Source: Candidatus Eiseniibacteriota bacterium
GTDB taxonomy: Bacteria > Eisenbacteria > RBG-16-71-46 > CAIMUX01 > WJJG01
DNA: 33,310 nt
Assembly: GCA_030601305.1 (NCBI GenBank)
Contig: JAUVTV010000005.1
Span: 1 to 33,310 of the forward strand
Direction: 5' to 3'
The notes under the pieces were generated by a model, which was not told the origin of the DNA, did not search any database, and was given only the letters and a program-made list of their open reading frames with translations. Shown here piece by piece: positions 1 through 9,700 of the stretch (position 1 is the first letter of the stretch; every line of letters begins with the position of its first letter). The position numbers were made by a program, and so were the translations under genes.

Positions 1-158
1 GATGCGACCCACCGCCTCGGCCTCCGCGTTCAGTTCTAGTTTTCGGCATGGCGCCTGCACCCCGACCCGGCCCCGACCGCGGCGAAAGATTCGCTCTTCG
101 CAGGACCCAGCAGAGCCGGCGGGAGCGTGACCGCAATCGAGAAAGGAGGATCCCGCCG

Positions 159-2096
159 ATGCCGCGGACGAAAAAGGAGCAGAGCCCCTACGGGGTGGAT
201 GAATGGGGATCCGGGTACTTCGCCATCGGTGGCAGCGGCCACCTGCTGGTGCGGCCGTTTCGCGATCAGCGCTCCATCGATCTGGTCGAGATCGTGCGCC
301 GCTGCGCCGCGGAAGGGCTGACGCCCCCACTCCTCGTGCGCTTCCCACAGATCCTGCACACCCGGCTGCAGCACCTCTATGCCTGCTTCGACCGGGCCAT
401 GGAGGAGTTCGACTATGCCGGCCACTACCGGAGCATCTTCCCGCTGAAGGTGAACCCGATGCGGGCGCCCGTCGCGAGCTTGATCCGTGCCGGGCGACCG
501 GGGGCCTTCGGCCTGGAGGTGGGCAGCAAGGGTGAGCTTGCCATCGCCCTTGCCCAGCGGTTGCCCGCGGGCTCCTGGATCTGCATCAACGGTTTCAAGG
601 ATCGCCGCATCGTCGAGATGGCCACCGCCGCGGCGGGCCGCGATCCTGAAGTGGTCGCCGTCATCGAACGCCTCAGCGAGATCCCGCTGCTCGTCGCCGA
701 GGCCCGGCGTCAGGGGCGCTGTCCACTCCTCGGGGTGCGCTGCCGGCTCAACAGCCGCGGCAGCGGCCGCTGGGAGGCGTCCGGCGGCGAGACCTCCAAG
801 TTCGGTCTGGGGGCCTCCGAGCTTCTCTACGCGGTGGAGATGTTGGAGCGCGAACAGCTGCTGCCTCGGCTGCAAGTGCTCCACTACCACATCGGCTCGC
901 AGATCACCAGCGTGCGGCGCATCAAAGACGCGGTGAAAGAGGCCGCTCGCATCTACGCCAAGCTGCAGCAGCGCGGGGTCCCGCTCACCACCCTCAACGT
1001 CGGTGGCGGACTGGGCATCGACTACGACGGCAGCAGGACCCCGTCGGATAGCAGTGTCAACTACACCCCGCAGGAGTTCGCCAACAACGTGGTCTATACG
1101 GTGCGGGAGGTCTGTGACGAGGAGGAGGTGCCGCTGCCTGCGCTGGTTTCCGAGAGCGGCCGGGCACTGGCTGCCCACCACTCCCTGCTGATCACCAACT
1201 GCGAAAGCCGCGAAAGCGACGTCCCGATCCACTTCACCCCCCGCGAGGTGTCCTCGCCCCCCGAGCCGCGGTCTCCGAAGTCGCCCGATGACGAGGAACC
1301 CACCCAGATCGCGGAGATGGCCGCCATCGCGGCGGAGATCTCGGTGAAGAACTTCCGCGAGTACTATCACGACGCCGTGGTCACCCGCGGGGAGATCCTC
1401 ACCCTCTTCGATCTCGGCTACCTGACCCTCGAACAGCGGGCGGTGGCCGAACAGCACTTCTACGACATCTGTCGCCAGGCACTCGCCTTCGCCCGCCAGA
1501 CGCGCTTCGTCTCCGACGAATTTCGGGTGCTCGAGAAGGCTTTTCGCACCAAGTACGTCACGAACTTCAGCGTCTTCCGCTCGGTCCCCGATGCCTGGGC
1601 CGTCAAGCAGCTCTTCCCCATATTGCCGATCCACCGGCTGCACGAGATCCCTACGGAGAAGGGGATCCTGGTGGATCTGACGTGCGACTCCGACGGCGTG
1701 ATCGACACCTTCGTGGACGTGCGCGACGTGAAGGAGGTGCTCGAACTCCACGCCGGAACCAACGGTCGTCCCTACCTCTTGGCGATCTGTCTTCTGGGCG
1801 CGTACCAGGAGATCATGGGGGATCACCACAACCTCTTCGGAAAGCCGGCCGAGGTGGTCGCCCGCCTCGACGGCACCGAGCTCAGCATCGAGATCATCTC
1901 ACACGGCGACAGCATCGGTGAGATGGTGCGTCTGGCGGGCTACGATCTCGAGGAGATGAAGACGACCCTCGGCGAGGTGTTCGGTGGCCCGGGATCCACG
2001 CCTCGGAACCCGGGGATCCTCGAGTGCTGGGAGGAGCTCCGGGCGGGTGACTCCTACCTCGTAGGGGACCGGGAGGCATTCGAGAGCGTCGACTAG
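159..2096 (+). CDS. speA: Biosynthetic arginine decarboxylase (PLP-dependent, SpeA type)
   Basis: Decarboxylates L-arginine to agmatine, the first step of the agmatine route to putrescine and spermidine; cytosolic. The 645 residues match the usual SpeA length (about 630-660). The PLP-binding lysine lies in IFPLKVNPM (K97), followed by the glycine-rich GGGLGIDYDG segment, the alanine-racemase-fold motif SGRALAAHHS, and the C-terminal barrel with DLTCDSDG (C509, the expected catalytic cysteine) and LGAYQEIMGDHHNLFG. I chose the ATG at 159 rather than the upstream ATG at 48 because AAAGGAGGA lies 8 nt before it and the extra N-terminus looks non-coding. It appears monocistronic: its TAG stop runs straight into a copy of the dispersed hairpin. 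Function is assigned with high confidence from family motifs. Confidence 0.95.
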   Translation: MPRTKKEQSPYGVDEWGSGYFAIGGSGHLLVRPFRDQRSIDLVEIVRRCAAEGLTPPLLVRFPQILHTRLQHLYACFDRAMEEFDYAGHYRSIFPLKVNPMRAPVASLIRAGRPGAFGLEVGSKGELAIALAQRLPAGSWICINGFKDRRIVEMATAAAGRDPEVVAVIERLSEIPLLVAEARRQGRCPLLGVRCRLNSRGSGRWEASGGETSKFGLGASELLYAVEMLEREQLLPRLQVLHYHIGSQITSVRRIKDAVKEAARIYAKLQQRGVPLTTLNVGGGLGIDYDGSRTPSDSSVNYTPQEFANNVVYTVREVCDEEEVPLPALVSESGRALAAHHSLLITNCESRESDVPIHFTPREVSSPPEPRSPKSPDDEEPTQIAEMAAIAAEISVKNFREYYHDAVVTRGEILTLFDLGYLTLEQRAVAEQHFYDICRQALAFARQTRFVSDEFRVLEKAFRTKYVTNFSVFRSVPDAWAVKQLFPILPIHRLHEIPTEKGILVDLTCDSDGVIDTFVDVRDVKEVLELHAGTNGRPYLLAICLLGAYQEIMGDHHNLFGKPAEVVARLDGTELSIEIISHGDSIGEMVRLAGYDLEEMKTTLGEVFGGPGSTPRNPGILECWEELRAGDSYLVGDREAFESVD

Positions 2097-2133
2097 AAGC
2101 AGCCCGTGGCCGAAGTCATCTGCGCCGTCTACT
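2094..2133. repeat. Dispersed stop-codon hairpin element, copy A (after speA)
   Basis: The speA stop TAG is followed by AAGCAGCCCG and the loop TGGCCGAAGTCATC, which differs at one base from the loops at 6683 and 17085. The right arm has decayed (TGCGCCGTCT instead of CGGGCTGCT), so pairing is poor although the loop is kept. Relative to the host gene the loop reads in the TGGC..GTCATC direction, opposite to copies B, D and F. Confidence 0.7.
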
Positions 2134-2286
2134 GCGCCTTCAACCGAATCGCGCTCTCGGCCTCGCGAGGCGTTCCTCGGGTGCGCTTCCCCAGACGTGA
2201 CGCGCGCGGCGCCGGGCTCCCGATCTGCGGTACAATGAAGCGGAACGCGAGTCGTGAGCGGTCACCCCTTCACCGGAGGACGAATC

Positions 2287-3870
2287 ATGCGCACCTGTGC
2301 AATTCTGGCGGCCACCCTCTGTATCCTCGCACCCGTCGGTGCGACCGGACCCGACCCCGCAGGAACCCTCGTCTGCAGCGCGCCTCGCGAGGCCACGATC
2401 CTCTGGCAACGGCACATGGACGACGCGATCTACACCTCCACGGGGCTCAGCGCCCCGGCGGAGATGGTCTGCGCGGGAACCGAGTTCGACCTGCCGACGC
2501 ATGTCGAGGCAACGCCCCTCTTCGGTGACGGCACGGCGGACTGGACACACGACGGCCATGAGCTCTACGTGGACGCCTCCCGCCACGGCGAGGTGCTGGC
2601 CGCGGTGGACTTCAACGCCGCCGACTCGACGGCGACGATCATGGAGTGGCGACCCGAGGCGGCCACGCCTCTCTGGTCCCACGTCGTGCATCCCTGCCGC
2701 TCGCTGGTCTACCAGGGTTGGGCCAGCCGCAAGCCGATCCAGGTGTCCGACGACGGCTCGACCATCGCCGCCGCCATCGTCATGTACATGCCCGCGGGAC
2801 AGACCGGCCGGCTTTACGTTTTCGACGCCGGCAACGGGACGCCCGACGTCAGCTACGACTTCCCCACCGGCAACGTCGTGGCAACGGCGATCTCGGCCGG
2901 CGGCGACTACGTTGCGATGGCCGGATGGCCGAACGTGTACGTGTACGATCGCGCCGCCCATGCGCTGCGCTGGAGCGGCCCGATCTATAGCGGCAACGAT
3001 GCCCTCGCGATTTCCGGCGACGGACGCTACCTCGCCTGGGGGTGGACCACCTTCTACCTCCGGGAGTGGAACGGCGCGACCTACGACCTGCTCTGGTCGC
3101 ACAGCCCCGGCGGCGGAGCCTACGTCGGCCAGTGTGCGCTGACGACCGATGAAAGCACGCTGGCCGTCTCCTGGGACAACGGCAGCAGCGTGCCCAACGA
3201 GATCTCCGTCGAACTCTACGCGTTGCCGGCGCTGGATCTACTGTGGGGCTACGACTACGTGCCCGCGCCCGCGCGAGGCGCCCGCGATCACGTCGACATG
3301 CCGTCGCAGATGGTCTTCGCCCCCGACGGCGAGCATCTGGCCGTTGCCTCGTGGGGCGGGACCTTCCCCGAGATCCACGTCTTCGAGCGCGCGGCGCCTC
3401 AACCGATCTTCACCCTCGACACACCCGGATCGATCTTCGACGTGGACATCGCCGGCACCCCGGGCGGCAACGTCTACGTCACAGCGTGCGGAAAGGCGGT
3501 GCACGCCGGCCAAGGCGGCCGGGGCGGCGACCTCTACGCCATCGAGATTCCCGGATCTGCCGCGGGACCCGGTGACCACGACGCCCCACATCTCGCCTTC
3601 GGACTCGAATCGATCGCCCCGAATCCGGTGATCGCCGGTACGCACGTCGTCTACCGCTTGGCCGGTCCCGGACCCCTGCGCTTGACGGTCCACGACGCGG
3701 CGGGCCGCCTCGTGCGACACCTCGCCTCGGGATTCGGGCGCGAGGGGCTCCATCGCGTGGCCTGGAGGGGGACCGATGACGCTGGCACCGCGCTCCCCAC
3801 AGGCATCTACCTCGTCAAGCTGGAGTCATCCGGACGGCACAGTCAAGCCAAGGCCCTGCTCGCCCGATAG
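2287..3870 (+). CDS. Secreted beta-propeller (WD40/YVTN-like) protein with C-terminal FlgD-like Ig domain
   Basis: Predicted exported protein of 527 residues. The start at 2287 is supported by GGAGGA 6 nt upstream and gives a signal peptide (MRTCAILAATLCILAPVGATG). The body holds repeated blade-like motifs of the type 'SDDGSTIAAAIV', 'SGDGRYLAWGW', 'TTDESTLAVSW' and 'APDGEHLAVASW', each followed by a 'xVYxYDRA'-like strand, as in WD40/YVTN propellers. The last ~90 residues (APNPV...LTVHDAAGRLVRHL...GTALPTGIYLVKLES) are a FlgD/Por-type Ig module like those ending the proteins at 6704-11485 and 29302-30744, probably a secretion or surface-attachment signal. No catalytic residues are evident and the ligand is unknown. 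TACAAT at 2231 could be a -10 box, but I see no good -35. Confidence 0.8.
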   Translation: MRTCAILAATLCILAPVGATGPDPAGTLVCSAPREATILWQRHMDDAIYTSTGLSAPAEMVCAGTEFDLPTHVEATPLFGDGTADWTHDGHELYVDASRHGEVLAAVDFNAADSTATIMEWRPEAATPLWSHVVHPCRSLVYQGWASRKPIQVSDDGSTIAAAIVMYMPAGQTGRLYVFDAGNGTPDVSYDFPTGNVVATAISAGGDYVAMAGWPNVYVYDRAAHALRWSGPIYSGNDALAISGDGRYLAWGWTTFYLREWNGATYDLLWSHSPGGGAYVGQCALTTDESTLAVSWDNGSSVPNEISVELYALPALDLLWGYDYVPAPARGARDHVDMPSQMVFAPDGEHLAVASWGGTFPEIHVFERAAPQPIFTLDTPGSIFDVDIAGTPGGNVYVTACGKAVHAGQGGRGGDLYAIEIPGSAAGPGDHDAPHLAFGLESIAPNPVIAGTHVVYRLAGPGPLRLTVHDAAGRLVRHLASGFGREGLHRVAWRGTDDAGTALPTGIYLVKLESSGRHSQAKALLAR

Positions 3871-3890
3871 GCGCGCGTTTTCCAGACGGC

Positions 3891-3920
3891 TTGACAGGGG
3901 ACCGAGGGCGCTGCTAGATT
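3891..3920 (+). promoter_or_regulatory. Sigma70-type promoter for the ferredoxin gene
   Basis: TTGACA at 3891-3896 and TAGATT at 3915-3920 are separated by 18 nt, just after the propeller gene stop. This predicts a transcript start near 3927 and a leader of about 130 nt before the ferredoxin ATG. The 18-nt spacing and TAG-starting -10 resemble the promoter upstream of hscB. Confidence 0.65.
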
Positions 3921-4054
3921 CTGCGGCTGGTATTGTCTTGCAGGATCCAGCCCATCCCGCCGATCGCCTGCACGCGACGCAGCGAGGGTTGTGGCGCCGC
4001 GTGGGTGTCCGGGGAGGGATGGATGCCGGGAGAGAAGCAGGGAGGAATTGGGGC

Positions 4055-4342
4055 ATGGCTCTGAAAATCACTGATGACTGCATTTCCTGTGGGGCGTGCG
4101 AGGCCGAGTGCCCGAACTCGGCGATCACCCAGGGCGATGAGATCTTCGTCATCGATCCCGAGAAGTGCACCGAGTGCGTTGGCTTCTTCGATGAAGAGCA
4201 GTGCACGTCGGTCTGCCCCTCGGATGCATGTGTCGCCGATCCCGATCATCAGGAGACCGAGCAGGAACTCGTCACCAAGGGCAAGCGCCTGAATCCGGAC
4301 AAGGACTACAGCGGCCACTATCCCTCGAAGTTCAAGAGCTAG
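4055..4342 (+). CDS. 2[4Fe-4S] ferredoxin, Allochromatium/YfhL type
   Basis: Small cytosolic electron carrier of 95 residues with two [4Fe-4S] sites. The first motif is CISCGACEAECP (C9, C12, C15, C19). The second is the spread-out CTEC-x8-C-x3-CP (C38, C41, C50, C54), whose 8-residue insertion is characteristic of the Alvin-type/YfhL ferredoxins, which have low potentials. It ends in the usual acidic/lysine-rich C-terminal helix. The ATG at 4055 has GGAGG about 9 nt upstream; the longer ORF beginning at 3776 overlaps the previous gene and lacks support. It has its own promoter. The redox partner is unknown: no oxidoreductase operon adjoins it. Confidence 0.93.
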   Translation: MALKITDDCISCGACEAECPNSAITQGDEIFVIDPEKCTECVGFFDEEQCTSVCPSDACVADPDHQETEQELVTKGKRLNPDKDYSGHYPSKFKS

Positions 4343-4391
4343 ACCGCGCGGCCGGCCGGCAGCCGTACCCGACAGAGTTTCCCTTGTGCAG

Positions 4392-4417
4392 ACCGGGGCC
4401 CGGCCGAGGGTCCCGGT
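4392..4417. terminator. Bidirectional hairpin between convergent genes
   Basis: ACCGGGGCCC - GGCCGA - GGGTCCCGGT forms a 10-bp stem (one G-T pair) with a 6-nt loop, midway between the convergent ferredoxin and DUF5916 genes. There is no long T tract, so it is terminator-like rather than a textbook intrinsic terminator. Confidence 0.5.
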
Positions 4418-4430
4418 TGCCTATTGCCCA

Positions 4431-6560
4431 TCAGATTCGCACCCGGTAGGCGACCTTGACGAACAGCGCCTGCTCGGAGGCGCGCCCGCCCGCCGTATCC
4501 CGCAGGAGACTTCCGTGGCCGAGGTGCAGGATTGCGCCCCACCGGGTGCTTAGCGAGATCAGGCCGTCGGTCACCAGCTCTCGCGCGGCGCTGTTCCACT
4601 CTCCCCAAGCTCGCACGTACACGCTGCGAACCGGCCGGCACTCCAGGCAACCGCGCAGGAGCGTTACGTCGTAGAGGTCATCTCGCGCCGCCGGAAGCCG
4701 AAACCGCTCGTGCTGGATCTTCAGCTCGCAGGATAGCGCGCTGACCGGCGAGATCTCGATCGATGCGCTCACCTCACGCCGCATCCCCTGCCGCGGAGAC
4801 CGGGGATCGTAGTAGATGGCGGCGGCGCGGCTGCAAGCGCACGCGAGATCCAACCCGCCCACCGCGCGCGATGCGGCCGCGATCTGCCAGCCCGCTCGCC
4901 GGAACCAGCGCCCTGCGAAGCGCTCGCGGGCCACGGTGCGCGTTCCCTGCAGGTGGCTTCCGCCGGCGAGGGCGAGATCCAGCCGGATATCGGCGCCCAG
5001 TTCGGTCGGCTCACCCGCCCACGTGGTCGACCGCCAGGTGACGAGGCGGGGCGTGACACGCTGCAGCCAGCGAAGTGGCGGGTGAAGGGTCGCGCCATAA
5101 TCGACGCAGAGGTCGCGCAGGTCGCTCTGCGACACGTAGCCGCAGGCCAGGCGGAATCCCGGATCGGCGCAGCCGTAGGTGACTTCGAGACGATGGTGAC
5201 GGCCGCGCAACGTGACGGCCGCGGCAGACGCGAGACCCGCGCGGCCCTGCCCTGCGGGCACCTTGCGTTCGCGCGTGTGGCTAACCAGCGCATGCAGCGC
5301 CAACCGGCAGCGAGGCGTGAGCAGGAGGTCGGCGTCCAGACCGCCGGCGCGGTTGTGCGCACCGCCGGTCTCGAGATTGCTCGCGAACGCACCGACGAGG
5401 CGATTCTCGCCAAGAGCAAGGCGACCGCGCGCAACCGCGATCTGCGCGCCGCACCTTTCCGCCTGGTCGGGGGGCGACCACCTCGCGAGACCGCCCACCT
5501 CGTCGGAGACGAAGAGCGCCGCGAGCGAGAGGCGCGGCGACGGGTTGCCGGTCACGAGCGCGCCCCAGCGCGGGGACTGAACCGTCCGGCTGTGGAAGGC
5601 CTCCCCCACCGGGTGCCCCTCTGCGGCCAGCCGGAAGATCCCGCGGCCTTCCATGAAGAAGGGCCGCTTCTCGGGGTAGTTGACCGGAAACCTGCGGTTG
5701 ACCTCCACCTGGGCGGCATTCGCCTCGACCTGGCCGAAGTCGGGTCGCCAGGTGACGTTCAGGGTGAGATCCCGGGTGAGGTCGCACTTGAAATCGCAGC
5801 CGAGCGAGGCCCTGGCCGCCTGGGGCGCTGCGCCGGTTCGCTGCGCCGCAGTCCACGCGGGGAGAAGCTCGAGACGTCTCCGGCCCGCAATGCCTTCGAA
5901 CCGAATGAGCGGCCCACTCGTGAGCCAGTCCTGGCGACTGACATCGAGCGGCGGACAGAGCACCATCTCACCGCTGCGACCGATCTGTCTCACGGCGATG
6001 ATGCGCATGCTGGGCGCCGCATCGCCTCCGGGAACGAGGCTCGTGAACGGCACCGCCAGTTCGGCGATCCATCCATCGTCATACCGCCTGGCCGCGGCCG
6101 TGAACTCGAAATCCACGCTGACATCGTCTCCCTGTCCGGTGTGCAGGGCGTCCATCTGCACGCCTTCCGGATTGACGAAGAGCTCCACGGTGCCCGCGGC
6201 CATCTCGCCCGGACCGAAGAAGACGGCCACCCAATCGTCGTCGAAGGCCCCGTCTCGACGCGTGGCGCGCCCGCGGATGCGATCGGCATCGGTGTCGTGG
6301 CAACGAAACGCGAGGTAGATGTGACTGTCGTCGTAGGCCAGCCAGAACTCCGTGCGCTGACTCGCCGGCCGCCCCGGGACGGGCAGCGCACCGGCGAAGT
6401 GCGTGGCCGGCTCCGAGTGCCACGGGGGCTCGTCGAGGTGGGCGTCGATGTGCACCGGCCCGAGCGCACGCACCGCGCGCATCGCGGCCGCGGCACTGCC
6501 GGGGCCGCATCCCGCCAGGAGGGCCAGGGCGGTCACCGCGAGGTCGATACGTCTTCGCAT
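4431..6560 (-). CDS. DUF5916-type protein: CBM9-like N-domain plus predicted outer-membrane barrel, lipoprotein signal
   Basis: 709 residues. The N-terminus has a lipoprotein-type signal (LALLAGC, C18). Residues about 30-230 resemble the carbohydrate-binding family 9-like fold found in DUF5916 proteins: 'VHIDAHLDEPPW', 'TEFWLAYDDSHIYLAFRCHD', 'DDDWVAVFFGPG' and 'WIAELAVPFTSL' are typical. The remainder (LNVTWRPDFGQVEANAAQVEVNRR, FPEKRPFFMEG-like, then alternating strands) matches the C-terminal DUF5916 region, usually predicted as a beta-barrel. DUF5916 proteins are outer-membrane proteins of unknown function, often near peptidase or transport genes. The end converges on the ferredoxin gene. 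It lies 143 nt downstream of the FN3 gene, which ends in a hairpin, so it is probably transcribed separately. No strong Shine-Dalgarno precedes the ATG. Confidence 0.8.
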   Translation of the reverse strand: MRRRIDLAVTALALLAGCGPGSAAAAMRAVRALGPVHIDAHLDEPPWHSEPATHFAGALPVPGRPASQRTEFWLAYDDSHIYLAFRCHDTDADRIRGRATRRDGAFDDDWVAVFFGPGEMAAGTVELFVNPEGVQMDALHTGQGDDVSVDFEFTAAARRYDDGWIAELAVPFTSLVPGGDAAPSMRIIAVRQIGRSGEMVLCPPLDVSRQDWLTSGPLIRFEGIAGRRRLELLPAWTAAQRTGAAPQAARASLGCDFKCDLTRDLTLNVTWRPDFGQVEANAAQVEVNRRFPVNYPEKRPFFMEGRGIFRLAAEGHPVGEAFHSRTVQSPRWGALVTGNPSPRLSLAALFVSDEVGGLARWSPPDQAERCGAQIAVARGRLALGENRLVGAFASNLETGGAHNRAGGLDADLLLTPRCRLALHALVSHTRERKVPAGQGRAGLASAAAVTLRGRHHRLEVTYGCADPGFRLACGYVSQSDLRDLCVDYGATLHPPLRWLQRVTPRLVTWRSTTWAGEPTELGADIRLDLALAGGSHLQGTRTVARERFAGRWFRRAGWQIAAASRAVGGLDLACACSRAAAIYYDPRSPRQGMRREVSASIEISPVSALSCELKIQHERFRLPAARDDLYDVTLLRGCLECRPVRSVYVRAWGEWNSAARELVTDGLISLSTRWGAILHLGHGSLLRDTAGGRASEQALFVKVAYRVRI

Positions 6561-6670
6561 CGCTCTAGCGCGTCCCCACGTTCCGTTCGCCGAGGAGCAT
6601 TCCGTGGGAACACAGCTAGCAATGCGCGTGCCGGTCGCGCTCGGGGTCGGAGCTGCGGGTGGTGGGGCTG

Positions 6671-6708
6671 CCTAGCAGCCCGTGGCAGAAGTCATCCGGG
6701 CTGCTAGG
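6671..6708. repeat. Dispersed stop-codon hairpin element, copy B (best copy)
   Basis: CCTAGCAGCCCG (6671-6682) and CGGGCTGCTAGG (6697-6708) are perfect 12-bp inverted arms around the 14-nt loop TGGCAGAAGTCATC. The TAG stop of the FN3 gene (minus strand, 6704-6706) is inside the stem, so a terminating ribosome would cover part of it. No T tract follows. The same loop recurs at 17085, 29243 (complement), 2107 and, diverged, 25960. Confidence 0.85.
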
Positions 6709-9700
6709 GACGCCTCACGTAGACCTTGGTCAGCTTCGCGCCTGTGCCGGCCTCCAGCTTGAGGAAGTAGAGCCCCGGTGCGACTCGGGCGCCGTGGTCG
6801 TTGCGCGTGTCCCAGGTGAGCGTGACCTCGCCGCCAGGCGGGAAGGCCTCGTCGATCCAGCGACGCACGAGCTGACCGGAAGCACTGAAGATGCGCGCCT
6901 TGACGGACACACGTCCCGAGGCATCCGGAGGCAGGACTAGCTGGAAGCGCCCTTCGTCCTCGATGGGGTGCGGAAACGGGCCGCGCAGATCGAGTGCCTC
7001 GCTCAGCACCGCGACCTCGGCCCCCCAGGCGCTCTCGTTGCCCGCGCGGTCGACGGCCGAGAGCGAGACGAAGTAATTCCGCGTCCGGTCGGGCAGCTCG
7101 AACGACCAGTTCGTCTCCTGGACGACCACGTCCGTGAGCCGGTCGCGCGACGTACGGTCCGCGCTGCGTCCGTAGACATGGTAGCCCAGGACGTCGTCTT
7201 CCAGGGAGCGCAGCCAGGTCAGGGTGACGTCATGGCGGTCCGCGTTCACGTCTGCCAGCGGCGCATTCGGCGGGGCCGGAGGTTCTCGGTCCTCCTCTCC
7301 CTCCGCGGGCGTGCTTACGGTCACCACGTTGGAGAGATCCGACCAGCGGCCGGCCTCGTCCGCGCTGCGCAAGGCCACCCAGTAGGTCTCGTCGCTCTCG
7401 AGCGCGCTCACGCGCAGATGCTCGCGGTTGCCGGCGGCGGCGGGTGTCGGCGGGGCGGGCAGCTTGGGCAGTTCCGCCCACGCCTCGGGTGTGATCTCCT
7501 CCCGAACGCAGGCGATCTCGTAGGCCGCGGCGGAGCCGCCCGCGTCGTGCGCCGCGGGCGCGGTCCACGTGATGTCGATCCAGGCGGCGCCGATGCCGGT
7601 GACGATGAGATCCAGCACCGCATCGGGCGGCGGCGGTGACGCAGGCGTCTCCACGTGGAGCGTGTTCGAGAGCTCGGAGCCGTTGCCGGCGGCATCCGAG
7701 GTCCGCATGGCGACCCCATAGGCAGAGGCCGGGTCGAGCCCGGTCAGCAGGTAGCTCTCAGCCTCCCCCGCGGGCGCGGGTGCGGGGAGGTCGTCGAGAT
7801 CGAGAAGCGCATCGTCCCAGTTCTCGTCCGCCACCGTCTCGTCCGCGAGCGCGCCCAGGGCGTACGCTCCTGCCTGCCCACTCGTGCCGTCATCCCCGAC
7901 TGCGGTCCACGTCAGAAGGACCCACGACTCCCCGACCTCGGCGGCCGTCAGATCCTCGACGCGCGCGGGAGGGATCGTGTCGGGCAGCGCATCCGTCGTG
8001 AAGACCAGCGGCGGGTGCAGGGGCGAGAGCAGGTCGGCATCGTCGATGGCCCGCACCACCACGTTGTAGCCCTCTGCCGGTTGGAGACCCTCCAGCCGGT
8101 AGGCGACCGCGACGCCGGCCGAGTCGGGCTCCGGAAGCCCGGCCGTGACCTTCTCCGCCGCCTCCCAGGCCTCTTCGTCGGTGAGCTCGGTACCCGCGTC
8201 GAAACCGAGCACGAAGGCGCTGGCGATCCCCTCATCGCCGTCGTCACCCGGACAGGACCAGGTGAGGCGGGCCCACGTCGTCCCGTGGTCTGCGAGCGTC
8301 AGGTCCCCGATGGCGGCCGGGGCAAGACTGTCCGGGTCCCCGCCGGGACCATCGCCAGGGTCGTCCTCTGGAAGGGTCTGCGCGAGGAGCGGCGCACCCA
8401 GACTTGAGAGGTTGTCCGCCTCGTCGCGCGCCCGCAGGCTGAGTCCGTAATGGCGGTCGGGCTCGAGACCGCTCAGATGGAACGTCTGCTCCGTCCCCGC
8501 CACCTCCGGCGTGGGGAGCTCATCGGTGACGAGAGCGGCAGACTGCCAGTCGCTTTCCTCCGCGATCACGCGTCCCTCGAGGACGCCCAGGATGTAGCTC
8601 GCCGCCGTGCCGCTGGCGCCATCGTCCCCGGGCGCCGTCCACGCAAGATCAAACCCGTCGCTGAAGGCCGTCAGCGGCACCAGGTCGTGGATGGGGGACG
8701 GCGGCGTGAGATCGGGTGGTCCGAGCGTCTCGACGAGCAGCGGCACGCTCAGGGGGGCGCGGTTCTCGGCCTCGTCCACTGCCCGCAGGCAGATGCCGTA
8801 GGCGGTCGCCGGCTGCAATCCCTCGAGGTCGAACGACTGCGCGGTTCCCGCGTCGGCCGGTTCCGGGAGCCCCTCCGTGACCTGCTCTGCGGCTTCCCAA
8901 TCGGCTTCCGTCTCGATCGCCTCTCCGACCCGGAAGCGCAGGAGGTAGGTCGCCGCGCGGCCCGTGTCGCCGTCGTCTCCGGGGGCGTGCCAGGAGAGTT
9001 CGATCGCGGTTTGCGCAGCGGTTCCCGCCAGATCCTCGACGGCTCCCGGGGGCAGGGTGTCGGGTGCGGGATGGGTGGTGGCGACCAGTGGCGGCCCCAG
9101 GGAGGAGAGGTTGTCGGCATCGTCGAACGCCCGCAATGCGAGACCGTACGACGTCTCGGCCGTAAGGTCCTCAAGCCGGAAGGCCTGCGGCGTGCCCGCT
9201 GCGGCCGGCGCCGGCAGTCCGCTCGTGATCCGGGTCGCCGCTTCCCAATCGACTTCCCCTACGATCGCCTCCCCCTCGCGGTAGCCGAGGATGTAGCCGC
9301 TCGCGGTCCCCTCGTCACCGTCGTCGCCGGGAGAGGTCCAGGCGAGGTCCAGCGCGGTGACCAGGGCTTCGGCCTCGAGATCGTCGATCGCGCCGGGAGG
9401 CACCGTGTCGGGTGGCGCAGGCGTGGCCACGAGCAGCGGATTGGAGAGGTCCGACATCCGGCTCTCATCGTCGACGACGCGCACGCAGATCCCGTAGCTC
9501 GTCTCCGGTTCGAGCGTGGAGAGCAGGAAGGTCTCGGCGGTCCCCGGCGGGCCCGGCTCGGGCAGTCCCACGGCCACGGCCGTGGCCTCCTGCCAGTCGC
9601 CCTCCGTCGTGATCGCGCGCCCCTCGAGGTAGCGCAACTGGTAGTGATCGGCCAACCCCTCGTGGCCGTCATCGCCGGTTGCCGTCCATCCGAGTGCGGC

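Noticed and set aside
36-1829. 597-residue minus-strand ORF antisense to speA
   Set aside because: The opposite strand encodes a full arginine decarboxylase with catalytic motifs; long antisense ORFs are common in GC-rich genes, and this one lacks a ribosome site and recognisable domains.
3776-4054. N-terminal extension of the ferredoxin ORF
   Set aside because: It overlaps the previous gene and the promoter; the conserved ferredoxin begins at the ATG with a good ribosome site at 4055.
4953-6707. 584-residue plus-strand ORF antisense to the DUF5916 gene
   Set aside because: Shadow frame: Arg/Gly/His-rich low-complexity translation, whereas the minus strand has a signal peptide and family motifs.
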